Origin: Prorocentrum cordatum
Taxonomy: Eukaryota; Sar; Dinophyceae; Prorocentrales; Prorocentraceae
DNA: 64,000 nucleotides
Direction: 5' to 3'
NCBI GenBank assembly: GCA_963575745.1
Contig: CAUYUJ010008591.1
Location: 405,788 to 469,787, forward strand
Made by a program: the position numbers and the translations under genes. Below are positions 40,887 to 51,505 of this stretch, piece by piece (within the stretch, counting starts at the first letter, position 1; each line of letters begins with the position of its first letter). The notes under the pieces were generated by a model, which searched no databases, had not been told where the DNA came from, and worked only from the letters and a program-made list of their open reading frames with translations.

Positions 40887-43249
40887 CCGTGGGCAGTGCC
40901 CAGGGGAGCGACCTGAAAAACCGTGCCGTCGCGCGCTGCCTGGGCCAGGTCGTCCTGAGCAGCCTGTGCTGCGTGGGCCTCGGCTTCGGCTCGAAGGTCC
41001 GCTGCCTCTGCGTCTGCCACTGCATCGGCAAGACAGCGGGAGGCAGCTGTGGCGGGGGCCCCTGCACGGGACGTCAGCTCGGCCTCGGCTGGCGTTCGCC
41101 TGGGGCGGCGGGAGCCGCGAGGGCTCTTGCTGCGCGCCGCCTGCTTGCCTTCAAAATCTTCCTCGCTGATGCCTGGAAGCGCGCGCTCGTCGGCCTGACC
41201 CGCGCGTGCGGATCTGCCCCTGGCCTGAGCGCTTGCGCTGCGGCGGGAGGATGCCATGGTGACTGGCCCCCCTTTATCATCAGAGAGGTCCCATCCGAGC
41301 TGGCTGGCAGAACGGGTAGGCGGGGGCAGTTCGTTAGGCTCCCCTACGGAAGCTGCTGCTGGGCTCGATTGGTTGGTAGTGGCCTCTCCTGGTGGCGCAG
41401 TGGTGGACGCCTCCCCTGTCGGCGTCTCGGGCACTGGCGCTGGCCCAGGTTTAGGCACAAAACCTAGGCGGAAAAGCGGGCCCGCTCTGACGGGAGCGCG
41501 GGCTTGTTCAGAACCTGACGGCGCGGTGGCCCCCCCCCGGGGCGCGGCGCCGTGGCTAGAGACGGCGGCTGGCACTAGTTGCCCGGCCTTGATCTGTGAG
41601 GCTAGGGTGTCTACTGCATTGCGCATGGCCTGGGCCTGAGAGTCAAAACTTGCCTTGATGGTGGCTACCTCCCTGGCCATGGCCTCGGCGTTGCTCTGCA
41701 TGGCCGCGGCGAGTGAAGTGATGTAAGGCTGTTCCAACCCTTGGAAGCCTGGGAGGGGCGCGGGGCATTGTTGGAGCGGAGGGGAGGGCGGCGCGGCAGC
41801 GAGGGGCGTGGCCGTTCCTAGGTCGGGCGTGCCATCTCGATCCTCGCCCGCGTGCGATGCAGAGAGTGCCGCAGAGCGCTGTACTGCTCCAGGCTCGTCC
41901 GCCGCCTCCCCCATCATGGGCGAATCAGTGATGGCAGCGACTGGCGGCGCCTGCGATTTGAAATAAGCTAGTAATGTAGATGCCTGGCTGAGGTCCGCTT
42001 GCGCGGTTTGAAGGGCCAGGGCGAGGTTGCGCACGTGCTCCTCTGCCTGAGCTTGCTTAGCAGCCAATTGCTCACAATCGGCACGCAGAGAGGCGACCAC
42101 GTGCTCTTGCTCGCTAATATTGGCTAGCGGATCCCTCGCATTGGCCAATTGAAAATTAACTAACGAAATCTCCTTACGGATCTCGGTGATACGCATATCG
42201 GAGTGTCCTAGGAGGGTTGAGGCCCTGAGCTGCAGGATCAGCGCATCCTTGCTCATGGCAAGGGCCTTGCGGTGCTCCAGCAGGCGGTCGGGCTCTAGCG
42301 GGGGATAAATCCAGGCTGAATGAGAGTGCGCCTCGTCTGGGGTGAGGATAGGGCATTGCGCTGTGAGCTCTGCTACTGAGAGCTCAGTGGCAGGATCCAA
42401 CGCGCCGAGAGAGGAGAAGGCTTGGTCGGCCATGAGGAACGGAGACTGCTGCACAGAGGCAGGGCCGAAGAGTGTGGGGGAGGTGGCCTCACCTTCGGGA
42501 GGGGGCGCAAAAGGCGAAGGCTGCGACCGGGGAGACTGCCCGATGATTCCCGTGTCCTTGGCGCCGTGCGGGGTGCCAGGAGCCTTTGAGGCGGGCTGCC
42601 CCCCCTCGCTGCGCTGGGCCTCACGGGCCCTGCGAGCCTCGCCCTTCTCCCGCTTCTTGCGCTCCTTGCTGGAGAACACTTCTGGCTGGGCCGTGTGGTC
42701 TCCTGGGGGTGCGGGGAGTAAGCCGTACTCCGCTGCCCATGCAGCCACCTGGTCGAAAGATGGCGGATTTGACGGAGCATGGCCTTTGCCCATGTGTGCC
42801 CCACCCGTGCTTCCAGAAAAGGAGCGTGGGCCCTTGTGGCCCGGCCATGGGCCCGCACCTTGCAGGGGCTTGCGCTGCTCCTGACCTTTGGCGGGGCCGG
42901 GTGTCACCTGCTGGGGTCCCGCCGCCCGAGTCGGAAAACAGGTGGGGCATGAAACGTCAAAAGTGGTATTGGCCCGGCCGCACTGCAGGCAATACCAAAG
43001 CTCGGGAGGGGCGCTGCCTTTCTGGTGCACTGGCTGCTGGGGGGGAGGAAAAAAGTCAGCAGGCAGGCGCGTGGCATATAGGGACGGAGAGGGAGGAGCA
43101 GCCATACGCTGCGTGGGGGAGGTAGCCATGCCGTGCTGCTGCAGCCCTGACGTTGGCGAGAGAGGCGACGCGCGAGGCGGGGGCAAGGTCGTGGGGACAG
43201 CGCCTTGCTGCGGGAGGCCCTGGAAACAGTGGTGGTGAGAGAGCATCAT
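40883..43249 (-). CDS. Retroelement ORF 1: gag-like protein with RanBP2-type zinc finger
   Basis: 788 codons from the ATG pair at 43249. Near residues 85-104 is a zinc finger matching W-x-C-x2-C-x3-N-x6-C-x2-C exactly (RanBP2/NZF type), which binds RNA or ubiquitin in other proteins. Residues about 310-440 are a long coiled coil (SLVNFQLANAR, HVVASLRADCEQLAAKQAQ, LALALQTAQADLSQ). The rest is proline/alanine-rich and low in order, with basic patches near the C-terminus (RRSASAQARGRSAR, SKSPRGSRRPRR). Position ahead of the endonuclease and RT frames and this layout suggest the RNA-packaging ORF 1 of a non-LTR element. It overlaps ORF 2 by four bases. Confidence 0.75.
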   Translation of the reverse strand: MMLSHHHCFQGLPQQGAVPTTLPPPRASPLSPTSGLQQHGMATSPTQRMAAPPSPSLYATRLPADFFPPPQQPVHQKGSAPPELWYCLQCGRANTTFDVSCPTCFPTRAAGPQQVTPGPAKGQEQRKPLQGAGPWPGHKGPRSFSGSTGGAHMGKGHAPSNPPSFDQVAAWAAEYGLLPAPPGDHTAQPEVFSSKERKKREKGEARRAREAQRSEGGQPASKAPGTPHGAKDTGIIGQSPRSQPSPFAPPPEGEATSPTLFGPASVQQSPFLMADQAFSSLGALDPATELSVAELTAQCPILTPDEAHSHSAWIYPPLEPDRLLEHRKALAMSKDALILQLRASTLLGHSDMRITEIRKEISLVNFQLANARDPLANISEQEHVVASLRADCEQLAAKQAQAEEHVRNLALALQTAQADLSQASTLLAYFKSQAPPVAAITDSPMMGEAADEPGAVQRSAALSASHAGEDRDGTPDLGTATPLAAAPPSPPLQQCPAPLPGFQGLEQPYITSLAAAMQSNAEAMAREVATIKASFDSQAQAMRNAVDTLASQIKAGQLVPAAVSSHGAAPRGGATAPSGSEQARAPVRAGPLFRLGFVPKPGPAPVPETPTGEASTTAPPGEATTNQSSPAAASVGEPNELPPPTRSASQLGWDLSDDKGGPVTMASSRRSASAQARGRSARAGQADERALPGISEEDFEGKQAARSKSPRGSRRPRRTPAEAELTSRAGAPATAASRCLADAVADAEAADLRAEAEAHAAQAAQDDLAQAARDGTVFQVAPLGTAHG

Positions 43250-43840
43250 TGCGGCTTTATGCACTCTTAAAAGTGTGCGGGCGTTTGCGCGCTGTTTGCG
43301 CGCTCTGCGATGATGAGCGGGCTCGTCGCGAGGCCGCTGGGGGTAGGAGGGAGGAGAGTAAGCAGGCGTCGCGCCTGGCGGGTGGCGGCCCTTGCGGGCG
43401 TCGCGGCGGGGATCGGCGTGGAACCGGTTTGCAAACCGCTCGAGCCAAACCTAAGGCATACGGGAGGGAGGAGGGGGCGGGAGGAGGGAGGACGAGGGAC
43501 GAGGCGGCGGGGGGAGGAGAGGAGGGCGGGGGGGAGAAAGAGGCGGCGGAGGACGAGAGGAGAGGAGGAGGATGGAGGAGGAGGAGGGACGAGGAAGAGG
43601 GGAGAGGAGCGCAGGACGTGGGGGAGGAAGAGGCGGCGGAGGAGGACGAGAGGAGAGAGAATAGATGAGACAGACAGACAGACATGCTCATGGAATCCCT
43701 CGTCAGCTGACCTGGCAAGTGGACAACAATTTCTGAAGAGTTTGGATCCTGAGGGGCGAAAGAGTTTGGACCCCAAATTAAAGCGTGGGAGCCGTGCGGA
43801 GGAGGACCCCTGTAAACCCAAGACCCATCAAAGATGTGGC
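43250..43840. other. 5' flank of the retroelement with GGA-rich tract
   Basis: 43440-43670 is a purine-rich GGA/GGAGGAC tract. It would lie in the 5' untranslated region or mark the 5' border of the retroelement; the border itself is not resolved. Confidence 0.4.
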
Positions 43841-44400
43841 AATAAGTCCTCCTTTCAAGTTCCCGCGACATCGGTCCCTGCAAAGATCCACGTTCACTCA
43901 GGGAACTGCCCCATTGCAAGAAAACCGTCTGAAACATCCAGAACCGTGTCGGAACATCAACACTGCGAATCAACGCTACCGTTGCGTCCTGACGATCCTG
44001 ACTCCTGCCAGAACACCATCTCTGGGACGTCAACACCGCGAATCAACGCAACCGTTGCGTCCTGACAGTCCTCCATCGTGCCAAAACAACATTCCTGGGC
44101 CATCAACTACACTAATCAATGAAGCTGCTTTGAACTCTAAGGACGAATGTGCGCGGCGTCAAAGCAAAAAAAAAAAACATAAGAAACATCTTGAAAAAGG
44201 TGCTGCCCTACATCCGTGACGCTCTCGTCAAATCGTGCGCGGCGCTGAAGCGAGAGCCACATGTTGAACAAGGTACCGCCCTGCATCCGCAAAACTCCTG
44301 GACACTGTTAAGACCCAGATGCGCGGCGCTCAAGCGACAACCGCATTCCGAAAGCCACCCGCCCTCCATCCGTGAAACCCGTTGCACGTGTTAATCTGAA
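43841..44400. repeat. Imperfect tandem repeats of about 75 and 85 bp
   Basis: The sequence CGCGAATCAACGC...ACCGTTGCGTCCTGAC occurs at about 43963 and 44037. Downstream, a second series with GCGCGGCG(T/C)(C/T)(A/G)AAGC and CATCCGTGA/CATCCGCAA words recurs three times (about 44150, 44235 and 44310). No gene recognised. Confidence 0.55.
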
Positions 44401-45485
44401 GGATCATACATGGTATCAAGGCCTGGGCGACACACCCGACCCGCCCTCCCGACACGTCTCGGGGTGCGACACCGAGAAGTCACTTGCAGGGGCAAACGGG
44501 ATGGAGAAGGAGGAGAAGGAGGATCATCACGTGGTTGGGGGCGGAGTCTCAGTCCACCCTACGGCCCATATCACCCTGTTGTGATTGGCCTTCTCTCTAT
44601 CTCTGGCGGGACATGTAGTCCGCCAGTCTTTCTGGCGGGCATTTGAACGTGGAGGCATCAGAGAAGTTCGAGCGAGGGTGCTTCCCCGCGCACAGAAGAC
44701 GCCGGAGGAGCAGCAGGAGCAGGAGGAGCTGGAGGAACGAGGGCAGATCTGAGCGGGCCCATCCGCTTGCAGCAACGGGCTGCAGGCCTGCCCCGTCAGA
44801 TGAGGCTGTAGCCGTCCGTGAGGCCAGCCCTGGGGCGGCCGATGAAGAATCCCACCGGCCCTCTGGGCAGCGGTGGTGCGGAGCGTTTCCTCCAGTCGGA
44901 CTGCATTGGACAGGACACGCAGGAGGACACAAGACCCTTCCGGGGGCCACGTTGCCGTAGGAATGCAGGAGGCACGGGTCGCGAGGCACAGGACACAAGG
45001 CTTGTTCGGCCCGATATTCGATCCTCCCGCGCCTCCCGGCGCCGGGAGGCGCCTGGAAAATCAGCTACGCGAGCTGATTCTCACCCCCCCCTTTGCTATC
45101 CCCCCTTTCGTTCGGCCCGATATTCGATCCTCCCCCTCCTCGCCCCTCGGGAAAAGGGGGTTCACCCTTGTAGCCCCTGGGCAGCGGTCCTGGACGGGCC
45201 GGCACGAGCTGCCCGCGGCTGGCAGCGTGGAGGAGGCCGTGGGAGCCCGTGGCGCCGAGCGCGCTGGGGAAACCGCCCTCCGTGGCGCAGGCGGGGTAGT
45301 CCTCAGAGGCTTTGGACGCCCGAAATGGGTACGGAAAAAGATTGGCGCACTGCCCAACAGCACGTGGTGTCCCCAAAGCAACAGCGGCCGCTGTTGGGCA
45401 GGCGGTCTTCTGTCTCAAGTGGACACGGGCCGCGGCGGCGCGGACAGCGAATCCTGTTCAGAATCAACTGGAACTGCTGTTCTGG
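44401..45485. other. Spacer with direct repeat and possible plus-strand exon
   Basis: A perfect 20+ bp direct repeat TTCGGCCCGATATTCGATCC lies at about 45006 and 45111, enclosing an inverted repeat (AATCAGCTACGCGAGCTGATT-like). On the plus strand, 45220-45330 reads AGSVEEAVGARGAERAGE followed by GGVVLRGFGRPKWV, which has a protein-like composition, but no family or splice partner is identified. Confidence 0.35.
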
Positions 45486-45612
45486 CCATCGCTCGGACGC
45501 CCATTCCCTGTGTTTTTTTCGGTTTCGTGCGTGGTTTTTTCGCCGAGTGATCGAGGACGCTCCTCGATGGTCCTCGCCGAAGGGAAAATGCACACGTCCG
45601 AGCGATGCCAAG
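45486..45612. mobile_element. Family A MITE-like element, copy 4
   Basis: 127 bp with ends CCATCGCTCGGACGC and CGTCCGAGCGATGCCAAG. Flanks TGTTCTGG and TGCTGGGC are partly similar. Confidence 0.85.
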
Positions 45613-46329
45613 TGCTGGGCATTGTACCTTTCCTTTCCGTACCCATGTCGTTCGTGCTGCGAGGTGCTGTGGGTCCGCCTCGGCGCGCACGCCGGGCCCC
45701 CAGCAGCGCAGCGCCGGTCATCGGGGCAGCAGGGAGGAGGCGATCCTGCCCGCAGGGCGCGTGCCCTGCGATCTTGTGGATGCCACTGGAGGCGCCCTCG
45801 GCGGCAAAACTGCTGCGACGCTTGAGCCCTGAGGCGATATTAGCGAGGTGCGCCTCTCCTGGGGGTCCTGGCTTAATTGGCCACGTGGCTGGCAGGGCGG
45901 GAGGTCCCGCGCCCCTTCCAACTCCAGCCGGTGGCCTGCCAGAGCAACGCGGGCGGCGGTGTGCTGCGGAAGGACCCCTGGCGAGGCTCTCATCTCCTTC
46001 GTGCGCTCGCGACATTGTGTAATCTTCAGGTCGGCCGCTTGCGCAACGCTCTACCGACATGCGATTGCTTTATTGGTCGCCGTGGACCCGAGGTGGGTGG
46101 TGGCGCTCTCGCCTCTGAGCGGGAGCCATTGGCGCCACCGCCGTCGGCGGCGACGCAGAGCTGGCCGCACCAGCGATAGAGCGATAGATCTAAACGGGGG
46201 CACCGAGAAGCGAAGTGGCCAGCGTGCAAGAGCGGGAAGAGGGCAGAGGGGGCGGCCGCGGAGGGGGGGAGGAGGACTCGTACACTCACAGGCACTCGCA
46301 TGGCAGCGAAAATTGTGGAGCGCTGCCAG
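45613..46329. other. Spacer, no recognised gene
   Basis: GC-rich unique sequence. The plus strand keeps an open frame reading MPLEAPSAAKLLRRLSPEAI near 45780-45840 that could be exonic. Unsupported otherwise. Confidence 0.3.
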
Positions 46330-46917
46330 AACGAGGAGGAGGGGCGGGGAGGAGGAGGGGGGGGGGAGGGGGGGGCGGAGGAGGAGGCATGCGAGAAAAG
46401 GAGGAGGGGACGGAAGAACGGGGAGGAGGAGCGAGAGCAGGAGCAGGAGGACGAGGAGCAGCCGCCAGCGGAGGCGGCCTCGTTGCACTTCCGCCATATT
46501 CCGCCTCCCTTCCGCCGCTCTGCCCCGGGAAAGCGATGCCAACCCCAAAATTCCTCGAAGGCAGCGAGGCCCCTTCTGGAGCACGCCATATGAGGAGGAG
46601 GGGGAGGAGGCGGAGGAGGAGGAGGAGGAGGAGGAGGAGGAGAAGAAGGAGGAGCAGGAGGAGGAGGAGGAGGGAGGGAGGGAGGGAGGGAGGGAGGAGG
46701 AGGGAGGGAGGGAGGAGGGAGGAAGGGAGGAAGGTAGGGAGGAGGAGGGGAGGGAGGAGGAGGAGGAGGGAGGAGGGAGGAGGGAGGAGGGAGGAGGGAA
46801 GGGAGGAGGAGGAGGAGGAGGAGGAGGAGGAGGAGGAGGGAGGGGAGGGAGGAGGAGGAGAGGAGGAGGAGGAGGAAGAGGAGGAGGAAGGAGGAGGAGG
46901 AGGAGGAGGAGGAGGAG
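46330..46917. repeat. GGA-rich microsatellite
   Basis: Purine-only GGA, GGGAGG and GAGGAAG tracts, interrupted by unique sequence at about 46455-46590. Confidence 0.9.
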
Positions 46918-46983
46918 GAACTCCGTGGCCTTCTGCCCCCGGTTCTTGAGCTTCTCCTCCAGGGTCAGCACCCGCTCCTCGGC
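46918..46983 (-). CDS. Possible coiled-coil exon, unrecognised protein
   Basis: On the minus strand, after GTGAGCCGAG, a 66-bp stretch reads EERVLTLEEKLKNRGQKATEF, an amphipathic charged helix, and runs directly into the CTC microsatellite. The composition contrasts with the flanks. Possibly one exon of a larger gene with 48415-48500; neither has been linked. Confidence 0.3.
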
Positions 46984-47054
46984 TCACGGCCGCGACGGCG
47001 GTGCAGGCGCCAAGGCTGGTGGGAGCGAGGCGGCCAGAAGGTCGGATGGGAGGC

Positions 47055-47654
47055 ACAGGAGGAAGGCAGCGACGACGACGACGACGACGACGACGACGGC
47101 TGCGGCGGCGGCGACCACGACGACGACGACGACGGCGGCGACGACTGCGGCGGCGGCGGCGGCCACGACGACGGCGACGGCGATCACGACGACAGCGACG
47201 ACGACGAAGGGGACAGGGGAGCAGGAGGATGATATGTTTAGGCTGCCCCCTGCTAGGGACCCGTCGCGCGGCGAGATCCCGAGACAATGGGAGGAACCAA
47301 AGTTGGGCGATGACCTTGAGCCCGAAATGTCCAGACCCCCCTGCAATCCAGCACAATCTGACATCGAAAGAAGAGGGGGGCGGGAAGGGGGCAGGATCTG
47401 ACCAGCAGGCTGGCCAGCCATGGATGGCCGCGAGCGGCCGTCGAGACACCGAGCCGTGAGCCAACGAGGCGCGACGCGAGCGCACCTGCACCTCCTGTGT
47501 GGCGCAGGCCGGCCATCGTGCCCAAGATGCTCCCAAGGAGGCCCCAGAACTGCCCCCCCAAAAGGCCTCCGAGGGCGCTCCGAAGGGACCTCAAGCAGAA
47601 TTCCTGAGGTCCCTGACCCACGTCGGCGTCGTCGTCGTCGTCGTCGGCGTGGTC

Positions 47655-47692
<38 letters not shown>

Positions 47693-47709
47693 AGACGTCG
47701 TCGCCGTCG

Positions 47710-47741
<32 letters not shown>

Positions 47742-47755
47742 CTTCAGGGTCGGCG
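47055..47755. repeat. (GAC)n and (GTC)n arrays facing each other
   Basis: A GAC/GGC array (47060-47215) and a GTC array (47625-47750) are complementary to each other, 400 bp apart, and could pair as a large inverted repeat. Confidence 0.75.
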
Positions 47756-48540
47756 GCACCGGCCGTAAGGCCTTCGCAATAAGAAACGGTCAATAAGGAA
47801 CGAAGCCCCTTTTTGGCTACACAAGCGCCTGCGTGCACGAGGAGGGCCAGAGGAACAGCAATGGGAGGACCTAAGGAACATCGCCCCGCTGGGTGGGCTG
47901 ATTCGCCACCACGCCTTTCGGGGGCGAACGTGTCCTGGGGGTCCTGTGCAGCCTCCTTCAGTGCTCCGCTTCCCGCGAAGCAACAGCGCGGATCCTCCAG
48001 GCAAGTCGACTTGCACATCAGGAAGGGGAGGAACAAGAGGAAGAGCGAAATAAGATGAGGGAAGAGGAGAAGGAGGAGGAGAAACCATACACTTCCTGTT
48101 CGCCAGAGCCAAGGCCGATCTGGGGAAAGCATCGGAGAAGGAGGGGGATGGGCGGTGGTGATACTAACGATGACGCTCATGAGTAGGAGTAGTAGGAGGA
48201 GGAGGAGAGGACGAACCTGAGGGAGGGAAGGACGAGGAAGAGGAAGACGGAGGGAGGGAGGGAGGGAAGGAGAGGGGAGACGAGGGACAAACTAATAAAC
48301 GAGGAGGCGAGGGAGGCACCGAGGGCGGCACGAAAGGAACAGCGGGTGGACGGAGAGGCAGCAGCGAGGAGCGGCGACGGACGGTGGCCAGGCTGGCCGG
48401 GGAAATCCTCAAGCTCCAGCCTCCGAGCGCTCTCGTCCTCGTAGCGGCGGACCACGTCCTGCGCGCTCCCCAGCAGCCTCGAGACCTCCGCCTCGTGGGA
48501 AGGAAGCCCTCCTCACTGCTCTCCGGGCTCCCCAAAGACC
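47756..48540. other. Spacer with a possible minus-strand exon at 48415-48500
   Basis: A GGAGG/AGGAAG-rich part (48190-48280). On the minus strand, after the acceptor-like CTTCCTTCCCACGAG, 48500-48415 reads AEVSRLLGSAQDVVRRYEDE then SARRLELEDFPG, a helix-forming, protein-like run. Not linked to other exons and no family recognised. Confidence 0.35.
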
Positions 48541-48544
48541 CAAC

Positions 48545-48885
48545 GTATTCAAAAAATCAAGACGGAGGTTTTTCGCCGTTTTCGGCCTCTGGGGGCCCTC
48601 GCCGAGCCCCAGGACCGTCAAAAACGATTCAGGATGAAAAGAAAGGTCCTGGGGAATGAGTCGAGACTTCCGGGGACCGCGCATTGACAAAAATTACGGC
48701 GTCGGATCTCTTGGTCTGCCTCCCCAGACATGCGACGTCCTGATTTTTCTGATGCGCGGTCCCCAGAAGTCTGGACCCTTCCCTCGGAACGGATTTCTCC
48801 TCCTGCCTAGTTTTTGTTGACGGTCCCAGGGTAGGGGCAAGGGCCTCAGGAGGCCGAACACGGTGAAAGACTTCCGTCCTCATTG
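48545..48885. repeat. Two family C elements in inverted orientation
   Basis: 48545-48710 carries family C in reverse and 48720-48885 in forward orientation, back to back. Both show the GAGGCCGAA and CAGGAT/ATCCTG blocks. Pairing of the two would give a hairpin of about 160 bp. Confidence 0.6.
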
Positions 48886-49384
48886 TTTTGTTGCGCGAGC
48901 ATTTTCTGAACAACCTGCACAACGATCCCATTTTTCCCTTGCGTTGCTCAAATACGGCGGGGGCTTTGGATAAAGAAATCTTGGATAAGGAATCCGGAGT
49001 CTGGAAACCCGCGGAACCTTTATGGCGGATCGGCAATGGGCATCGCCGCCGCCCCCATCATATAAGGAATTCTTCAGGGTCTGAAGCCTCCTGGGCGCAT
49101 TCCTTAACCAACCCCCCCACCCTTGGAGGTCTGAAAATGGGCGCCAACACCAAAACAGGGGGTTGCCTCCACCAGGGGGGGACGATCCTAGATTTTGGTG
49201 TTGGTGGTACTCTTTCGGCCCCCGACGAGGCCCGAATGTTTACATCACCGCCGAGATCCAGGCCATCTCCACACGGTGGAGGCACACCGCCGATATTGGT
49301 GTTGGTGCCGACCTCCAGGTGTGCGACACCCCATGGCCACCCCTTCTGGGATTCCTGCTCCGGGCGCGGTGCGCCCGAGGAGGG
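48886..49384. other. Spacer, no recognised gene
   Basis: Contains a loose inverted pair built on CACACGGTGGAGGCACACCG (49265) and similar words such as GGTTGCCTCCACC (49163). No protein recognised. Confidence 0.35.
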
Positions 49385-49615
49385 GGGTGGGGAAGGGGAT
49401 GGGGAAGGGGATGAGGAGGAGGAGGAGGAGGAGGAAGAGGAGGAGGAGGAGGAGGAGGAGGAGGAGGAGGAGGAGGAGGAGGAGGAGGAAGGGGAGGAGG
49501 AGGAGGAGGAGGAAATTGAGGAGGAGGAGGAGGAGGAGGAGGAGGAGGAGGAGGAGGAGGAGGAGGAGGAGGAGGGAGGGAGGGAGGGAGGGAGGGAGGG
49601 AGGGAGAGAGGGCTA
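49385..49615. repeat. GGA and GGGA microsatellite
   Basis: (GGA)n followed by (GGGA)n. Open in all frames. Confidence 0.95.
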
Positions 49616-49885
49616 TTTTTATGTTCGGCCCCCTGGCGCCCTGCCGGCAGGCTAAACCAGGTGCCGTCGGAGGAGCAGGAAATGGAGGAGGAGGAGGACG
49701 AGGAGGGGGGCTCGGAGGAGGGGCGCGGCGGCGCACCCGGGCCCGAGGCACGCGCGCGGGCCAAGGGGGGCCCCCGGGGGGCGCACGGAGGGAGGCAGTG
49801 GGCGCCGCGAGCCCTGGGGGATGGGGCGAGAGGCAGACCCACGCCCTCGAGCAATGAACAAATCACGGGGGGAGGTGTTTCTTAC

Positions 49886-50035
49886 CAGCCTCGAACGTAT
49901 CCCTATCCCTAAGATTGACACGCCAAAAGGCGATGACAATCTTAGGGATCCGCCCTCCAAAAATAAGGGACTCCCTAAGATTGGCATCGTGATGAGGAGG
50001 TGCCCAGCATAGGGATAGGGCTATGTTCCAGGCTG
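49886..50035. mobile_element. Family I TIR element, copy 1 (150 bp)
   Basis: Exactly 150 bp from CAGCCTCGAACGTATCCCTA to the inverted end TAGGGCTATGTTCCAGGCTG. A second internal inverted pair (CCCTAAGATTG / CAATCTTAGGG) makes a nested hairpin. The flanks resemble splice sites on either strand (TTCTTACCAG on the left, CTGGTGAGT on the right). Confidence 0.85.
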
Positions 50036-50284
50036 GTGAGTTTCACGATCTTCGGCTTCAAAAACGACTCAGGATGCAAAGCCGGTCATGGGGAGAGGGG
50101 TCGGGACCTGGGTGGGTCGGCGTGAAGAACTCATTACGTAGTACCCTGCAGATGCGGATAAGAGTGAAGGGGCGGTGGGGACGCCGGCAGTCTGCGAGAC
50201 TCTGGAGAAGCCCGCCGCAGGCGCCAAAGTTTCACAAATTATGCAACGAGCCCGCCGCTTTCGTTAAACCAATGTGGGTACGTC

Positions 50285-50445
50285 GCGGGTGGGTTCGGGG
50301 GTTGGGTCGTGTGTGGGTCGCTGGGTGGGTCGCGGGGTGGGTCGCGTGTGGGTCGCTTGGTGGGTCGCGGGTGGGTCGCGGGTTTGGTCGCGGGCGGGTC
50401 GCGGGGTGGGTCGGTCGCAGGGTGGGTCGCGGGTGGGACGACGAC
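50285..50445. repeat. GTGGGTCGCGG minisatellite
   Basis: About fourteen diverged copies of an 8-12 bp unit GGGTGGGTCGCG. Confidence 0.9.
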
Positions 50446-50601
50446 AACAAACAAGAACAACGAAACAACGCAACAACGCAACAAGCAGAGTTCTCACCAC
50501 AAATTCCCACTTCAGCCACGCACCCAGGGACAATGAATGGCCGTTCGGCCCCCTCACTCTGACGTCGGGGGTCTGGGAAGGACGTACGCGCCCAACCTTA
50601 A

Positions 50602-50853
50602 TGGGTCCTGGAAGCGACAAGGCCGTTTTCTGTTGCCGGTTCCGTCTTGCCGTTTTGGTTGCCGGTTCCGTCGCCGTTGCTTTGCCGGTTCCGTCGCGTT
50701 TTTGTTCTCCGGCTCCTGTTCCAGTGCCACTCCCGGAACCGTGCTTGTTGCCGTTTCTGGTCGCCGTTTTTTAAAACGGCTTCCATGTTCAAGAGATGCT
50801 TCTTCAAAAACGGTGAAAAAAACGGCCCTGGCCCTGCTTTTTCTGGGGCCCAC
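50602..50853. mobile_element. Family H TIR element, copy 4
   Basis: 252 bp from ATGGGTCCTGGAAGCGACAA to TTCTGGGGCCCAC, with the GCCGGTTCCGT repeats and the conserved TTCAAGAGATGCTTCTT block of the family. Confidence 0.8.
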
Positions 50854-51505
50854 GAAGCGCCCAATCATGTGCATGAGCACGGCCCCTGGATCCGCGAGAC
50901 CAGAAGCGTGATACGAACATTCGCGCAACGCGTACTCTCAAGACCAACGTGGACTCGTGTACGAGTGCGTCCTTCTTGCACCCCTGAGATGTCATGGCCT
51001 CGCCTCTTGCTGTTCCCGTCGTAAGTGATTACACCAGAGAAAAGCCGAATCAGTGGATGGTTTTCGCTGACGAAATCGACCGGGAACTGGGGAGCACGGG
51101 AGCCCAGAACCCACCGAAATCGGCCCGGAACCAATAACCGGGAACCCAGAAACCCAGAACCGGGAACCCGGGAACCCAGCCTGCTACCAAAATCGTCGCG
51201 GAACTTTCGCCAAATCCTTCAACTTCCGCTAGGACCCCTTCAGTGCAAGCACTGATTGGGGAAGGACCACATTCCTGTAATAACTTCGAGCACAAGGAAC
51301 AGTATCGACAGTGCCTGCCCAACACACTGGCGAAGCGTCGAACGAGTACCCATCGCCTCCCAGTGCCCCACACGTGAACACCCCGCAGGTTTGACACTTT
51401 CTTGGTGCTCGAGATTATTTGCGATCGTCTTGGCGCTCGACGTTCCTCCTGCTCGAAAGCAGGCTGGAACATCTTGAGCCTCGGCAGTGATCCCCCCCCC
51501 TTGGG
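50854..51505. other. Spacer between family H and family I copies
   Basis: Includes a GGGAACCCAGAA array (about 51115-51180, five loose units). No recognised gene. Confidence 0.4.
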
